A model generated the notes under the pieces. The model was not told the DNA's origin and ran no database searches. It worked only from the letters and a program-made list of their open reading frames with translations. From Gammaproteobacteria bacterium (GTDB lineage: Bacteria > Pseudomonadota > Gammaproteobacteria > Pseudomonadales > Azotimanducaceae): a stretch of 64,000 nucleotides of DNA. Where the stretch lies: assembly GCA_026708185.1 (NCBI GenBank), contig JAPOVK010000062.1, positions 1-64,000 on the forward strand, given 5' to 3'. A program made the position numbers and the translations under genes. How positions within the stretch are numbered: position 1 is the stretch's first letter; every line of letters begins with the position of its first letter. Of this stretch, positions 24,524 through 32,573 are shown one piece after another.

Positions 24524-25327
24524 ATGCTGAAGGTACGTGTGGCGACGGGAGCGATCCTCGCGGCGGTCGTGGTCGCTGCCGTGGTGTTGCTCCCGTTGGC
24601 GTGGATGGCGGCGTTCTTCCACCTGGTCGTGCTCGTCGCCGCATACGAGTGGGCCAAGTTGGGCGGTGTCGAGACCCGGCTCGGATTCGTCGCCTACGCG
24701 GCGATTGTCTCGGCGACGGTTGCCCTTCTTTGGCTGTTCCCCGCCGCGTGGATGACGGGTCTGCTGGCGGCAGGCGTGTTCTGGTTCATCGCCGCCGGTG
24801 TTGTGGTTCGTTACCCAGCCAGCGCGTCGTTGCTAAGTGTCACGCCGGTCGCGCTTGCCGGGGGCGTGGTGGCGCTTGGCGGTGCTTGGCTCGCGCTGGT
24901 CGTGCTGAAGGCCGCGACCGGTTCGCATGGCGACTCGGTCGGCGCCTGGCAGATCGTCTGGCTTCTGGCGGCGGTGGCGCTGGCCGATACCGGCGCCTAC
25001 TTCACGGGGCACCGGTTCGGTCGGCGCAAGCTGGCGCATCGGGTCAGTCCCGGGAAGACGGTGGAAGGCGCGCTCGGCGGCGCGGCGGCCGTGCTGGCGT
25101 GGTCGGCCTGTGCGGCTGCGCTGTTCGACGGCGCGATCATGAATTGGCTGCTGCTCGGCGTGGCCGTCGTCGTTGCCGCAGTGGTCGGGGATCTCTTCGA
25201 AAGTGCCTATAAGCGCACGCGTGGCGTCAAGGACTCCGGGGGAATCCTTCCTGGCCATGGCGGGGTCTTGGACCGGATCGACTCGGTCCTCCCGGCGGCG
25301 CCAATATTCGCGTTGCTGATCATCTGA
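24524..25327 (+). CDS. cdsA: Phosphatidate cytidylyltransferase
   Basis: A 267-residue integral membrane enzyme with about eight helices. It carries the CDP-diglyceride synthase signature near the C-terminus: ESAYKRTRGVKDSGGILPGH followed by GGVLDRIDS. It converts phosphatidic acid and CTP to CDP-diacylglycerol for phospholipid synthesis. The start at 24524 (MLKVRVATG) is where family similarity begins; the upstream frame only reads through the family B repeats. In most gammaproteobacteria dxr follows; here only 162 bases separate it from rseP. Confidence 0.95.
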   Translation: MLKVRVATGAILAAVVVAAVVLLPLAWMAAFFHLVVLVAAYEWAKLGGVETRLGFVAYAAIVSATVALLWLFPAAWMTGLLAAGVFWFIAAGVVVRYPASASLLSVTPVALAGGVVALGGAWLALVVLKAATGSHGDSVGAWQIVWLLAAVALADTGAYFTGHRFGRRKLAHRVSPGKTVEGALGGAAAVLAWSACAAALFDGAIMNWLLLGVAVVVAAVVGDLFESAYKRTRGVKDSGGILPGHGGVLDRIDSVLPAAPIFALLII

Positions 25328-25438
25328 CGGTACGTGTGCCGGGAGGCCTGCCCATCCGGCTCGCCTCGATCGGTTGGCGGATGGCAGATGTCCTACACGC
25401 CACATGGGGAAATGTCCGATTCGGTCGCACGAACGGGC

Positions 25439-25447
25439 TGCTAAGAT
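25439..25447 (+). promoter_or_regulatory. Extended -10 promoter candidate before rseP
   Basis: TGC-TAAGAT lies 42 bases before the rseP ATG, in the short cdsA-rseP gap where dxr is normally found. No strong -35. Confidence 0.35.
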
Positions 25448-25489
25448 GGGCGGAACTTGCCGCCAAGGCATGGAGTCCAAGGTCGATCC

Positions 25490-26836
25490 ATGGACGTGCT
25501 GTACAACGCCTTCTTCCTGCTGCTGGCGATCGGCATCCTGGTCACGTTCCACGAGGCCGGGCACTTCCTGGTGGCCCGTTGGGCGGGTGTTCACGTGGTG
25601 CGGTTCTGCGTGGGTTTCGGCAGGCCGTTGCTCAGTTGGCGGGACCGCCGGGGAACGGAATTCTGTATCGCTGCGTTGCCGCTTGGCGGCTACGTGCGCA
25701 TGTTCGACCGGCGCGACCCGGACGCGGCCAGTCATGCCCCGGCTGACCCGAGGCTCGCACACCGCTCCTACGACCGGCTGATTCCCCAATGGCGCCTCGC
25801 CATTGCCCTCGGCGGACCCGGCGCGAACTTCCTGCTCGCGTTCCTTTTCTACTGGGCGAGCGCCGTGGTCGGCGTCACGGTTGCCATTCCGCATATCGGC
25901 GCCGTCGCGCCCGACAGCCCGGCCGATCAAGCCGGCCTGCGCGCAGGGCAGGAGGTCGTCGCGGTGGACGGCAAGCCCACCAACGCCTGGCTGGACGTGG
26001 GCCTCGCTCTGGCCGCGCGGCTTGGCGACTCGGGGGTGATCGAGGTGGAGACCGGCGGCACGGGTGTTGCCGGGCGCCACCGGATTCCGATTCAGGACTG
26101 GCTGGTTGGCGAGGGCGATCCGGACACGGTTGGCGCCCTTGGGCTGGAGTCCGGCCTGCTGGCCGGAATCGGCGAGGTCATGGCCGACGGGGCGGCAGAG
26201 CGCGCCGGGCTCCGCGCGGGCGATCGCATCACCCACGTCGATGGCGAGCCGGTGGTCCTGTGGAGCGAGTTCGTCGAGCACGTCCGCGGCAATCCAGGCC
26301 GGGAACTGCGCCTTGACGTGGTGGACGATGTCGGTGGCGAGCGCACCTTGCGGGTCACACCGGGGGTCAGGGTGGACGACGACGGGGCTCGGTTCGGGCA
26401 GATTGGCGCCTACGTGGCCTTGCCCAAGCGCCTTGTGCAGTACGGACCGTTCGAAGCTCTCGGTCGGGCGGCGGGTCAGACGTGGTCGAACACCGGACTC
26501 ACGGTTGGCCTGCTGGCCAAGATGGTGACGCTCACGGTGTCGCCGAGCAACATCTCGGGCCCGATCACCATTGCGGTCGTTGCCGGCGAGTCGGCGCGGG
26601 TCGGCATCGGTCGCTTCCTGTCGATATTGGCGCTCCTATCCATCAGCCTGGGCGTGATCAACCTGTTGCCGATTCCCATCCTCGACGGCGGCCAGGTCGT
26701 TGGCCACACGTTGGAAATCGTGCGCAAGAAGCCGCTCCCGCCCATGGCCGAGGCGGTGGGTGCCAGGCTTGGCATCGCCGCGGTGGTCGGTATCATGGTC
26801 CTGGCCTTCTACAACGACTTCACACGCTGGTTCTAG
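25490..26836 (+). CDS. rseP: Site-2 intramembrane metalloprotease RseP
   Basis: A 448-residue membrane protease. The zinc motif HEAGH is in the first helix (VTFHEAGHFLVARW, about 20-24), and the third ligand motif NLLPIPILDGGQ is near residue 390. Two PDZ domains lie between (PDSPADQAGLRAGQEVVAVDG and GAAERAGLRAGDRITHVDG). It cleaves the anti-sigma factor RseA after DegS in the sigma-E envelope stress pathway and clears signal peptides. The start at 25490 (MDVLYNAFF) matches the family. Sits directly before bamA, as is usual. Confidence 0.95.
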   Translation: MDVLYNAFFLLLAIGILVTFHEAGHFLVARWAGVHVVRFCVGFGRPLLSWRDRRGTEFCIAALPLGGYVRMFDRRDPDAASHAPADPRLAHRSYDRLIPQWRLAIALGGPGANFLLAFLFYWASAVVGVTVAIPHIGAVAPDSPADQAGLRAGQEVVAVDGKPTNAWLDVGLALAARLGDSGVIEVETGGTGVAGRHRIPIQDWLVGEGDPDTVGALGLESGLLAGIGEVMADGAAERAGLRAGDRITHVDGEPVVLWSEFVEHVRGNPGRELRLDVVDDVGGERTLRVTPGVRVDDDGARFGQIGAYVALPKRLVQYGPFEALGRAAGQTWSNTGLTVGLLAKMVTLTVSPSNISGPITIAVVAGESARVGIGRFLSILALLSISLGVINLLPIPILDGGQVVGHTLEIVRKKPLPPMAEAVGARLGIAAVVGIMVLAFYNDFTRWF

Positions 26837-26871
26837 ACCGGACGCGGTTTCGGCGGATACGAGGAGGCTGC

Positions 26872-29313
26872 ATGAAATATCCCTTGGCACATCGGACGAC
26901 CGTGAACGCCTTCGCGTTGTTGTTGGCGACGACCGTGATCGTGCCCGTGCACACCTTCGCCGCGGAGTCGTTTTCACTCGACGAGTTGCCGGCCCGCACG
27001 GGGTCGTTCAAGGTGGCGGACATCCAGTTGCAGGGCTTGCAGCGGGTGTCGTCCGGCACCGTCTTCAATCTCTTGCCGGTGAACGTCGGCGACACCGTTG
27101 ACGGTGCGGAGATCCGCGAGTTGACGAGGGCGCTGTTCAAGTCCGGCTATTTCGACGACATCCAGATGCTGCGCGACGAAGGGTCTCTCGGCAACGATGC
27201 GCAAGCGGACAACCGGGCAACCCTGATCGTGCGCATTCGCGAACGCCCGGCCATCGAGGAGATCGAGCTTGACGGCAACAAGGCGATCAAGACGGAGGAC
27301 CTGTTGGAGAGCCTCGGCGAGGCCGGACTCCGCGAAGGCGAGATCTTCAAGCAGGCGACGCTGGAGCGGATCGGCATCGAACTGCAGCGCTCGTACTTCG
27401 CGCAAGGCCGCTACGACGCCGCGATCGATGCCTCGGTCAAGACGCTGCGCCGTAACCGGGTCGACATCGAGATCGACATCGACGAGGGAAAGGGGTCCGG
27501 CGTCCGCCAGATCAACTTCGTCGGTGCAAAGGTCTTCAGCCAGGGCGAATTGCTGGCACCCCTAGAATTGCAGCATCCCACGTTGCTGTCCTTCCTGCGC
27601 GGCAAGGACAAGTACTCGCGGGAGAAGATGCAGGGCGATCTGGAGACGCTGGAGGCGTATTACCAGAACCGCGGATACGTGGAGTTCAATGCCCGGTCGG
27701 TCCAAGTGAGCATCACCCCGGACAAGCGCTCGGTGTACGTCACGGTGAACGTGCACGAAGGCGAAAAGTACACGGTGGACGAGGTCAAGTTGATCGGCGA
27801 CGTGTCGGACGTCGATCCGGAGTTGGTCAGCGGCCTGTTCATCGTGCAGAAAGGCCAGACGTTCAACCGCGCGGCGGTCACCGCGACGGAGGAGCGCATC
27901 ACCACGGCATTCGGCAACTCCGGCTATACGTTCGCGAGCGCGTCCGGCGTCCCGGAAGTCAAGGAGAACGGTCTGGTCGACGTCAAGTTCGTGGTCGATG
28001 CCGGCAAGCGCGCCTACGTGCGCCGCATCAGCTTCGCCGGCAACTCGCTGACCCAGGACAACGTCCTGCGTCGGGAGATGCGCCAGATTGAGGGCGGCTG
28101 GGCGTCCACCCAGCAGATCGACCGTTCCAAGATGAAACTCGACCAGCTCGGCTACTTCAAGCCGAACTCGGTCAACGTGGAGACCCCGCAGGTGCCCGGC
28201 GCCGACGACCAGATCGACGTGGACTTCACCGTGGAGGAGTTGCCGACCGGCGCGTACACGGCGCAATTGGGCTACTCCCAGTGGGGCGGCATGATGGTTT
28301 CGCTTGGCGTGCAGCAGAAGAACGTCGCGGGCACGGGCAACAGCATCGGTGCGCAGATCAGTTGGAGCGACTACCAGAAGGCGGCCAACTTCAGCTATCA
28401 CGATCCCTACTACACCGTCGACGGCATCAGCCGCGGGTTCAACGTCTTCGCCCGGGAGACGAACTTCTACGCCATCAACATCGCGCGGTATTCCACCGAC
28501 GCCTACGGCGCTGGCGTGAACTTCGACTTTCCCGTAGGCGAGGCGCAGCGCCTGCAGTTCGGCGTTTCCGTCGAGCACACGAGCATCAACGACAACCTGC
28601 ATTCGGCGCGAGAGATCACGGACTTCATCACCCAGGCCGGCTCGAACTTCCTGAACGTCAAGGCGCAAGGGCTGTGGCTACGAACGACCCTGAACCATGG
28701 CCTGTTTCCTACCGCTGGACGACGCCAGTCGCTGAGTGCCACCGTGTCGTTGCCGGGCAGCGACCTGCAGTTCTACCGACTGGTCTACAACGCCGACCTG
28801 TACTATCCATTCCCGTTTGCACGCAAGCTCTCCGGCCACCTGCGCACGCGCTTAGGCTACGGTGACGTGTATGCGTCGACGCCCACCTACCCGTTCTACG
28901 AGCACTTCTTCTCCGGCGGCTTCGGCTCCGTCCGGGGCTACGAGAAGAGCACCCTGGGACCGAAGATCACCGACACCGGTTTCTTCTCCCGGCCGGAGGG
29001 GCGGCCGTTCGGGGGCAACGTCCTCGTCGAGGGGACGGCCGAGATCGTCTTCCCCATGCCGTTCATCGGCGAGTCGCGCGGCGTGCGCTCCACGTTCTTC
29101 GTCGACGCCGGAAACGTCTTCAATACCCATTGCCCGGCGTTCAGCCTGCGCTGTCTCGAACCCGATCCAGAGGAGATCCGGGTAACGACGGGCATCGGCG
29201 TCACGTGGCTCTCGGCCATGGGCCCGATGTCGTTTGCCTTGGTTCAGCCGCTCAACAACAAACCCGGCGACGAAGTCGAACGGTTCGCCTTCGAAGTCGG
29301 CCACTCGTTCTAG
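26872..29313 (+). CDS. bamA: Outer membrane protein assembly factor BamA
   Basis: An 813-residue Omp85 protein. A signal peptide (about 1-30, ending HTFAAES) precedes five POTRA domains (about 40-440, the first starting FKVADIQLQGLQRVSSGTVF) and the 16-strand beta-barrel. The barrel has the conserved loop-6 motif GSVRGYEKSTLGP and ends in a C-terminal Phe (EVGHSF), as outer membrane proteins do. It inserts beta-barrel proteins in the outer membrane. GAGGAGG precedes the ATG. Downstream is a family C hairpin element and then skp. Confidence 0.97.
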   Translation: MKYPLAHRTTVNAFALLLATTVIVPVHTFAAESFSLDELPARTGSFKVADIQLQGLQRVSSGTVFNLLPVNVGDTVDGAEIRELTRALFKSGYFDDIQMLRDEGSLGNDAQADNRATLIVRIRERPAIEEIELDGNKAIKTEDLLESLGEAGLREGEIFKQATLERIGIELQRSYFAQGRYDAAIDASVKTLRRNRVDIEIDIDEGKGSGVRQINFVGAKVFSQGELLAPLELQHPTLLSFLRGKDKYSREKMQGDLETLEAYYQNRGYVEFNARSVQVSITPDKRSVYVTVNVHEGEKYTVDEVKLIGDVSDVDPELVSGLFIVQKGQTFNRAAVTATEERITTAFGNSGYTFASASGVPEVKENGLVDVKFVVDAGKRAYVRRISFAGNSLTQDNVLRREMRQIEGGWASTQQIDRSKMKLDQLGYFKPNSVNVETPQVPGADDQIDVDFTVEELPTGAYTAQLGYSQWGGMMVSLGVQQKNVAGTGNSIGAQISWSDYQKAANFSYHDPYYTVDGISRGFNVFARETNFYAINIARYSTDAYGAGVNFDFPVGEAQRLQFGVSVEHTSINDNLHSAREITDFITQAGSNFLNVKAQGLWLRTTLNHGLFPTAGRRQSLSATVSLPGSDLQFYRLVYNADLYYPFPFARKLSGHLRTRLGYGDVYASTPTYPFYEHFFSGGFGSVRGYEKSTLGPKITDTGFFSRPEGRPFGGNVLVEGTAEIVFPMPFIGESRGVRSTFFVDAGNVFNTHCPAFSLRCLEPDPEEIRVTTGIGVTWLSAMGPMSFALVQPLNNKPGDEVERFAFEVGHSF

Positions 29314-29320
29314 ATGCCTT

Positions 29321-29434
29321 GAGAGCGCCGAAGGTTGACACTCGAGTCAAGTTCTGCGAGCCCGGTGGGAGAACGCGCCAGCGTCGAACCGCTTGCGGTT
29401 CGCCTCGATCGCGTCGCCGCAAGGCGACGCGGCT
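29321..29434 (+). repeat. Family C multi-hairpin repeat downstream of bamA
   Basis: Beginning TGAGAGCGCCGAA and containing CGGTGGGAGAA, it has three consecutive stems: TTGAC-N6-GTCAA (29335-29350), CGAACCGC-TT-GCGGTTCG (29385-29402) and GCGTCGCC-GCAA-GGCGACGC (29411-29430). The same plan recurs at 49255-49367. No U-run follows, so an intrinsic terminator is not proven; transcript stabilisation or termination of bamA mRNA is possible. Confidence 0.7.
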
Positions 29435-29467
29435 AGTTCTGCGCGGGCGCGCAGACTGTCGGCTGGC

Positions 29468-29473
29468 TATAAT
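29468..29473 (+). promoter_or_regulatory. Consensus -10 element upstream of skp
   Basis: TATAAT in the context GGCTATAATGCG, 87 bases before the skp ATG and just after the family C element. The -35 region is poor (GC-rich), so an activator or alternative recognition may be involved. Confidence 0.45.
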
Positions 29474-29559
29474 GCGCGCCCGGCGAAAGCGCCGCGGGGG
29501 CTGCGCGCCGCCGGGGCTGCGCCGAATCCGCGTTCATTGATCACTAGGAGAACCGCCGC

Positions 29560-30138
29560 ATGTACGCCGAGGCGAGAAACGCAATGAAATGGAAGGCTCG
29601 GGTCGCCGCTGCCGTGCTCGGGGGCATGGCTCTCCTGGCGCACGCCGCGGCCGCACAGACCGAGGCCGGGGAGTTTGCCCAACTCAAGGTGGCCGTGGTG
29701 AACACGGTGCAGGCCATCCAGCAGAGCGAGGAGGCACAAGCCTTCACGGATACCCTGCAACAGGAACTCGCGCCCGAACAGACCGAACTCCAAGGCCTTC
29801 AGCAGGAGATCGCCGATCTGCGCCAGCGCGTCCAGGACGAAGGCGATGTCATGTCGGCGGACGAACAGCGCAAGGTCGCGAGAGACATCGAGAATAAGCA
29901 GATCGACTTCGAGTTCCGCGCTCAGAAGCTGCAGAAGGATGTCCAGGACCGGCAGCAGGAGCTCATCCAGGTCATGGGGCCTAAAGTCCAGGCCATCGTC
30001 AACGACTTGGTCGAGGTCGAGCGCTACGACCTGGTGTTCGAGCGCAGCAACGTCGGCTACGTCAACCCGCGGCACGACATCACCGCCAAGGTGACCGAGA
30101 AGCTCAACGAGCGATACGCCGAGGCCGGGCAAGACTAA
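29560..30138 (+). CDS. skp: Periplasmic chaperone Skp/OmpH family
   Basis: A 192-residue secreted protein. A signal peptide (about 1-33, ending AHAAAAQ) is followed by a short strand (KVAVVNTVQAIQQSEEAQAF) and a long alpha-helical hairpin rich in Gln/Glu (QTELQGLQQEIADLRQRVQD), the tentacle of the Skp trimer. The final strand is YDLVFERSNVGYV. It holds unfolded outer membrane proteins for BamA, encoded just upstream, and precedes lpxD as in other gammaproteobacteria. An internal ATG at 29584 (MKWKARVAAA) is an alternative start giving a more typical signal peptide. Confidence 0.92.
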   Translation: MYAEARNAMKWKARVAAAVLGGMALLAHAAAAQTEAGEFAQLKVAVVNTVQAIQQSEEAQAFTDTLQQELAPEQTELQGLQQEIADLRQRVQDEGDVMSADEQRKVARDIENKQIDFEFRAQKLQKDVQDRQQELIQVMGPKVQAIVNDLVEVERYDLVFERSNVGYVNPRHDITAKVTEKLNERYAEAGQD

Positions 30139-30174
30139 CGCCGCCGCGCGAGCGTTGCCGAGCAGTTCCAACGC

Positions 30175-31218
30175 GTGCCCACCGTTCAGGAGATTGCCGA
30201 GGCCATCGGCGAGAAGCTCTCCGGCGGCGCGGATGTGCGCGGCGACGCGACGGCCCCGATTCGGGGACTTGCGCCCATCGACTCCGCCGGGCCGGATCAG
30301 ATCACGCACCTGTCGGGTCCGGCCTACCGCCGTTTTCTGCCCGGTACGGGTGCCGCCGCGGTACTGCTTCGGGAGAGCGACGCTCACGCGTGCCCGTCGA
30401 TCGCGGTGGTGGTCGCCAACCCCTACCTTGCGTTCGCCTTTGTCTCGCAGCTGTTCGCGACACCCCCGCGGATCCCCTTGGGAGTCCATGATGCTGCGCA
30501 CGTCGATGCCACGGCACACGTCGACCCTGATGCCGCGGTCGGACCGGGGGCCGTCGTCGGCGCGGGCGCGCAAATCGGCGCCAACGCGGAGATTCGCGCC
30601 AACGCGTACGTTGGGGAAGGCAGCCGGATCGGTGCGGGTACGGTCCTGCATTCGAATGCGTGCGTCTATCACGGCGTTCGCATCGGGCAGCGCTGCGTCA
30701 TTCATTCCGGCGCCGTGATCGGTGCCGATGGCTTCGGGTTCACACCGGGCGAGACCGGCGAACTCGTCGAGATCGCGCAACTCGGCGGCGTGACCATCGG
30801 CGACGATGTCGTCGTCGGGGCCTGTTCGACCATTGACCGCGGCGCCCTTGCCGACACCGTCGTCCACGACGGCGTGAAGATCGACAACCAGGTGCAGATA
30901 GGCCACAACTGCGAGATCGGCGAGCACACCCTGATCTGTGGCGCCGTGGGACTCGCCGGGAGTACGAAGATCGGACGCCACTGTGCGCTTGCCGGCGGCG
31001 CGGGCGTCGCCGGCGATGGCCCGGTGGAAATCTGCGACTACGTGCAGGTCGGCGTGGTGACCACGATCACCCGGTCGATTACCGAGCCGGGTGTGTATTC
31101 CGGCGGCGTTTTGCATAATACGAACAAGCGTTGGCGGCGCAATGCGCTGCGCTTCAACCAACTCGACGAGCTTGCCCGCCGGATCGCGCGCCTGGAAAAG
31201 GACACCAAGCGAGGATAG
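30175..31218 (+). CDS. lpxD: UDP-3-O-(3-hydroxyacyl)glucosamine N-acyltransferase
   Basis: A 347-residue left-handed beta-helix acyltransferase. The N-terminal uridine-binding domain (1 to about 105) precedes hexapeptide repeats (AHVDPDAAVGPGAVVGAGA, then IGANAEIRANAYVGEGSRIG) and the catalytic His region VQIGHNCEIGEH (about 240). It adds the second acyl chain in lipid A synthesis. The start is a GTG (30175). It begins the lpxD-fabZ-lpxA-lpxB cluster. Confidence 0.96.
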   Translation: MPTVQEIAEAIGEKLSGGADVRGDATAPIRGLAPIDSAGPDQITHLSGPAYRRFLPGTGAAAVLLRESDAHACPSIAVVVANPYLAFAFVSQLFATPPRIPLGVHDAAHVDATAHVDPDAAVGPGAVVGAGAQIGANAEIRANAYVGEGSRIGAGTVLHSNACVYHGVRIGQRCVIHSGAVIGADGFGFTPGETGELVEIAQLGGVTIGDDVVVGACSTIDRGALADTVVHDGVKIDNQVQIGHNCEIGEHTLICGAVGLAGSTKIGRHCALAGGAGVAGDGPVEICDYVQVGVVTTITRSITEPGVYSGGVLHNTNKRWRRNALRFNQLDELARRIARLEKDTKRG

Positions 31219-31262
31219 TCGCTTGGCAGGCTAGGTCGCAGACGTTAAGGAACATATACGCA

Positions 31263-31709
31263 GTGCAGTTGACGATCGACGAAGTTCTCGACCACTTGCC
31301 GCATCGGTATCCGTTCCTGCTCCTCGACTGCGTCGACGAGGTGGTTCCGGGGGAGTACATCGTCGGCCGCAAGAACGTCTCGGGCAATGAGCCCTACTTG
31401 CAGGGGCACTTCCCCGGCTATCCCATCATGCCGGGCGTGCTCATCGTCGAGTCGCTGGCGCAGCTCTGCTGCGTTTTGGCGTTCAAGACGTCGGACCGGA
31501 GACCCGGCGACGGCTATCTTCACTACCTTGCCGGGCTCGACGATGCGCGTTTCAAACGCCGCGTCCGCCCGGGCGACGTCCTCGAGCTCCGTGGCCGGAT
31601 TTCGAGCCGCCGGCGGCAACTCATGAAATTCGACTGCGAAGCGCACGTGGATGGCGAGCTAGCCTGTTCGGTGAAGCTCATCTGCGTGGAACGGAAGATC
31701 GAGACTTGA
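31263..31709 (+). CDS. fabZ: 3-hydroxyacyl-ACP dehydratase FabZ
   Basis: A 148-residue hot-dog-fold enzyme with the FabZ motifs LPHRYPFLLLD and GHFPGYPIMPGVLIVESLAQ, which contain the catalytic His (about 50) and Glu (about 64). It dehydrates 3-hydroxyacyl-ACP in fatty acid synthesis and competes with LpxA for the same substrate. The start is a GTG at 31263; the frame upstream of it is a shadow within lpxD. Its stop overlaps the lpxA start by 4 bases (TTGA), coupling their expression. Confidence 0.95.
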   Translation: MQLTIDEVLDHLPHRYPFLLLDCVDEVVPGEYIVGRKNVSGNEPYLQGHFPGYPIMPGVLIVESLAQLCCVLAFKTSDRRPGDGYLHYLAGLDDARFKRRVRPGDVLELRGRISSRRRQLMKFDCEAHVDGELACSVKLICVERKIET

Positions 31710-32515
31710 GCGCGGCGACGGGGAGCGTCGGAATCGACGAACGAGCGATTGTCGACCCGGCGGCGCGCATCGGACGCAATGTCTCGGTAGGTCCCTGGTC
31801 CATCGTGGGACCGGACGTGGTGGTTGGCGACGACTGCGAGATCGGCCCGCACGTGATCCTGCGCGGCCCCACGGTGCTCGGCCGGGGCAACCGCATCTTC
31901 CAGTTCTCGACCGTCGGCGAAGGTTCCCCCGCCTTCGCCTACCAGGGCGAGCCGACCACCCTCACCATCGGTGATCGCAACGTCATCCGCGAAGGCGTCA
32001 CGATCCACCGTGGCCTAGCCACCGACCGGAGCCGGACGGTCATCGGCAGCGACAACCTGTTCATGGCCTACGTCCACATCGGACACGACTGCGTAATTGG
32101 TGACCGGATCGTGATGGCCAACAACGCCTCGGTCGCGGGGCACGTATCCGTCGGCGACGAGGCGGTGCTCAGCGGCTATGCGGGCGTACCCCAGTTCCGC
32201 AGCATCGGCGCATACGCCTTCGTGGGCGCGATGTCGCTGGTCACCAAGGACGTGCCCGCCTACGTGACGGTGGACGGCAACCCGGCCGGTGCCGTGGGCT
32301 TGAACGTCGAGCGGCTGCGTCGGCTGGGCTTGGGCGACGAGGTGAAGAAGACGCTGCAGGACGCCTACAACACCGTCTATCGTCGCGGCCTGACGCTGGC
32401 TGAGGCCTTGCGCGAGCTCCAGCCGATTGCCGCCGAGGTGCCCGAGGTGGCCTGTTTCGTCGGCTCGATCGAAGCCTCCGAGCACGGCATCGTCCGTGAG
32501 CGTCGGCGTCAGTGA
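31706..32515 (+). CDS. lpxA: UDP-N-acetylglucosamine O-acyltransferase
   Basis: A 269-residue hexapeptide-repeat enzyme catalysing the first step of lipid A synthesis. The catalytic His lies in MAYVHIGHDCVIG (about 122-127); IHRGLATDRSRTVIGSDN is the typical loop. The C-terminal helical domain (from about 195) includes RLRRLGLGDEVKKTLQDAY. The start is TTG at 31706, overlapping fabZ's stop; no later start keeps the first coil of the helix. Confidence 0.95.
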   Translation: MSAATGSVGIDERAIVDPAARIGRNVSVGPWSIVGPDVVVGDDCEIGPHVILRGPTVLGRGNRIFQFSTVGEGSPAFAYQGEPTTLTIGDRNVIREGVTIHRGLATDRSRTVIGSDNLFMAYVHIGHDCVIGDRIVMANNASVAGHVSVGDEAVLSGYAGVPQFRSIGAYAFVGAMSLVTKDVPAYVTVDGNPAGAVGLNVERLRRLGLGDEVKKTLQDAYNTVYRRGLTLAEALRELQPIAAEVPEVACFVGSIEASEHGIVRERRRQ

Positions 32516-32573
32516 CGCGAGTGCTACGCGGTCGCCGCCGACCGCAAGCGGTCGGAGATAGGGCCGGGATGAG

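Noticed and set aside
24226-25212. A 328-residue open frame running through the family B repeats into cdsA
   Set aside because: It overlaps cdsA in another frame and its second half is an Arg/Gly-rich shadow without family resemblance. Only the short repeat-encoded peptide is noted as a finding.
29321-29434. Classical rho-independent terminator after bamA
   Set aside because: Strong stems exist but no T-run follows any of them, so it is reported as a repeat with possible terminator function only.
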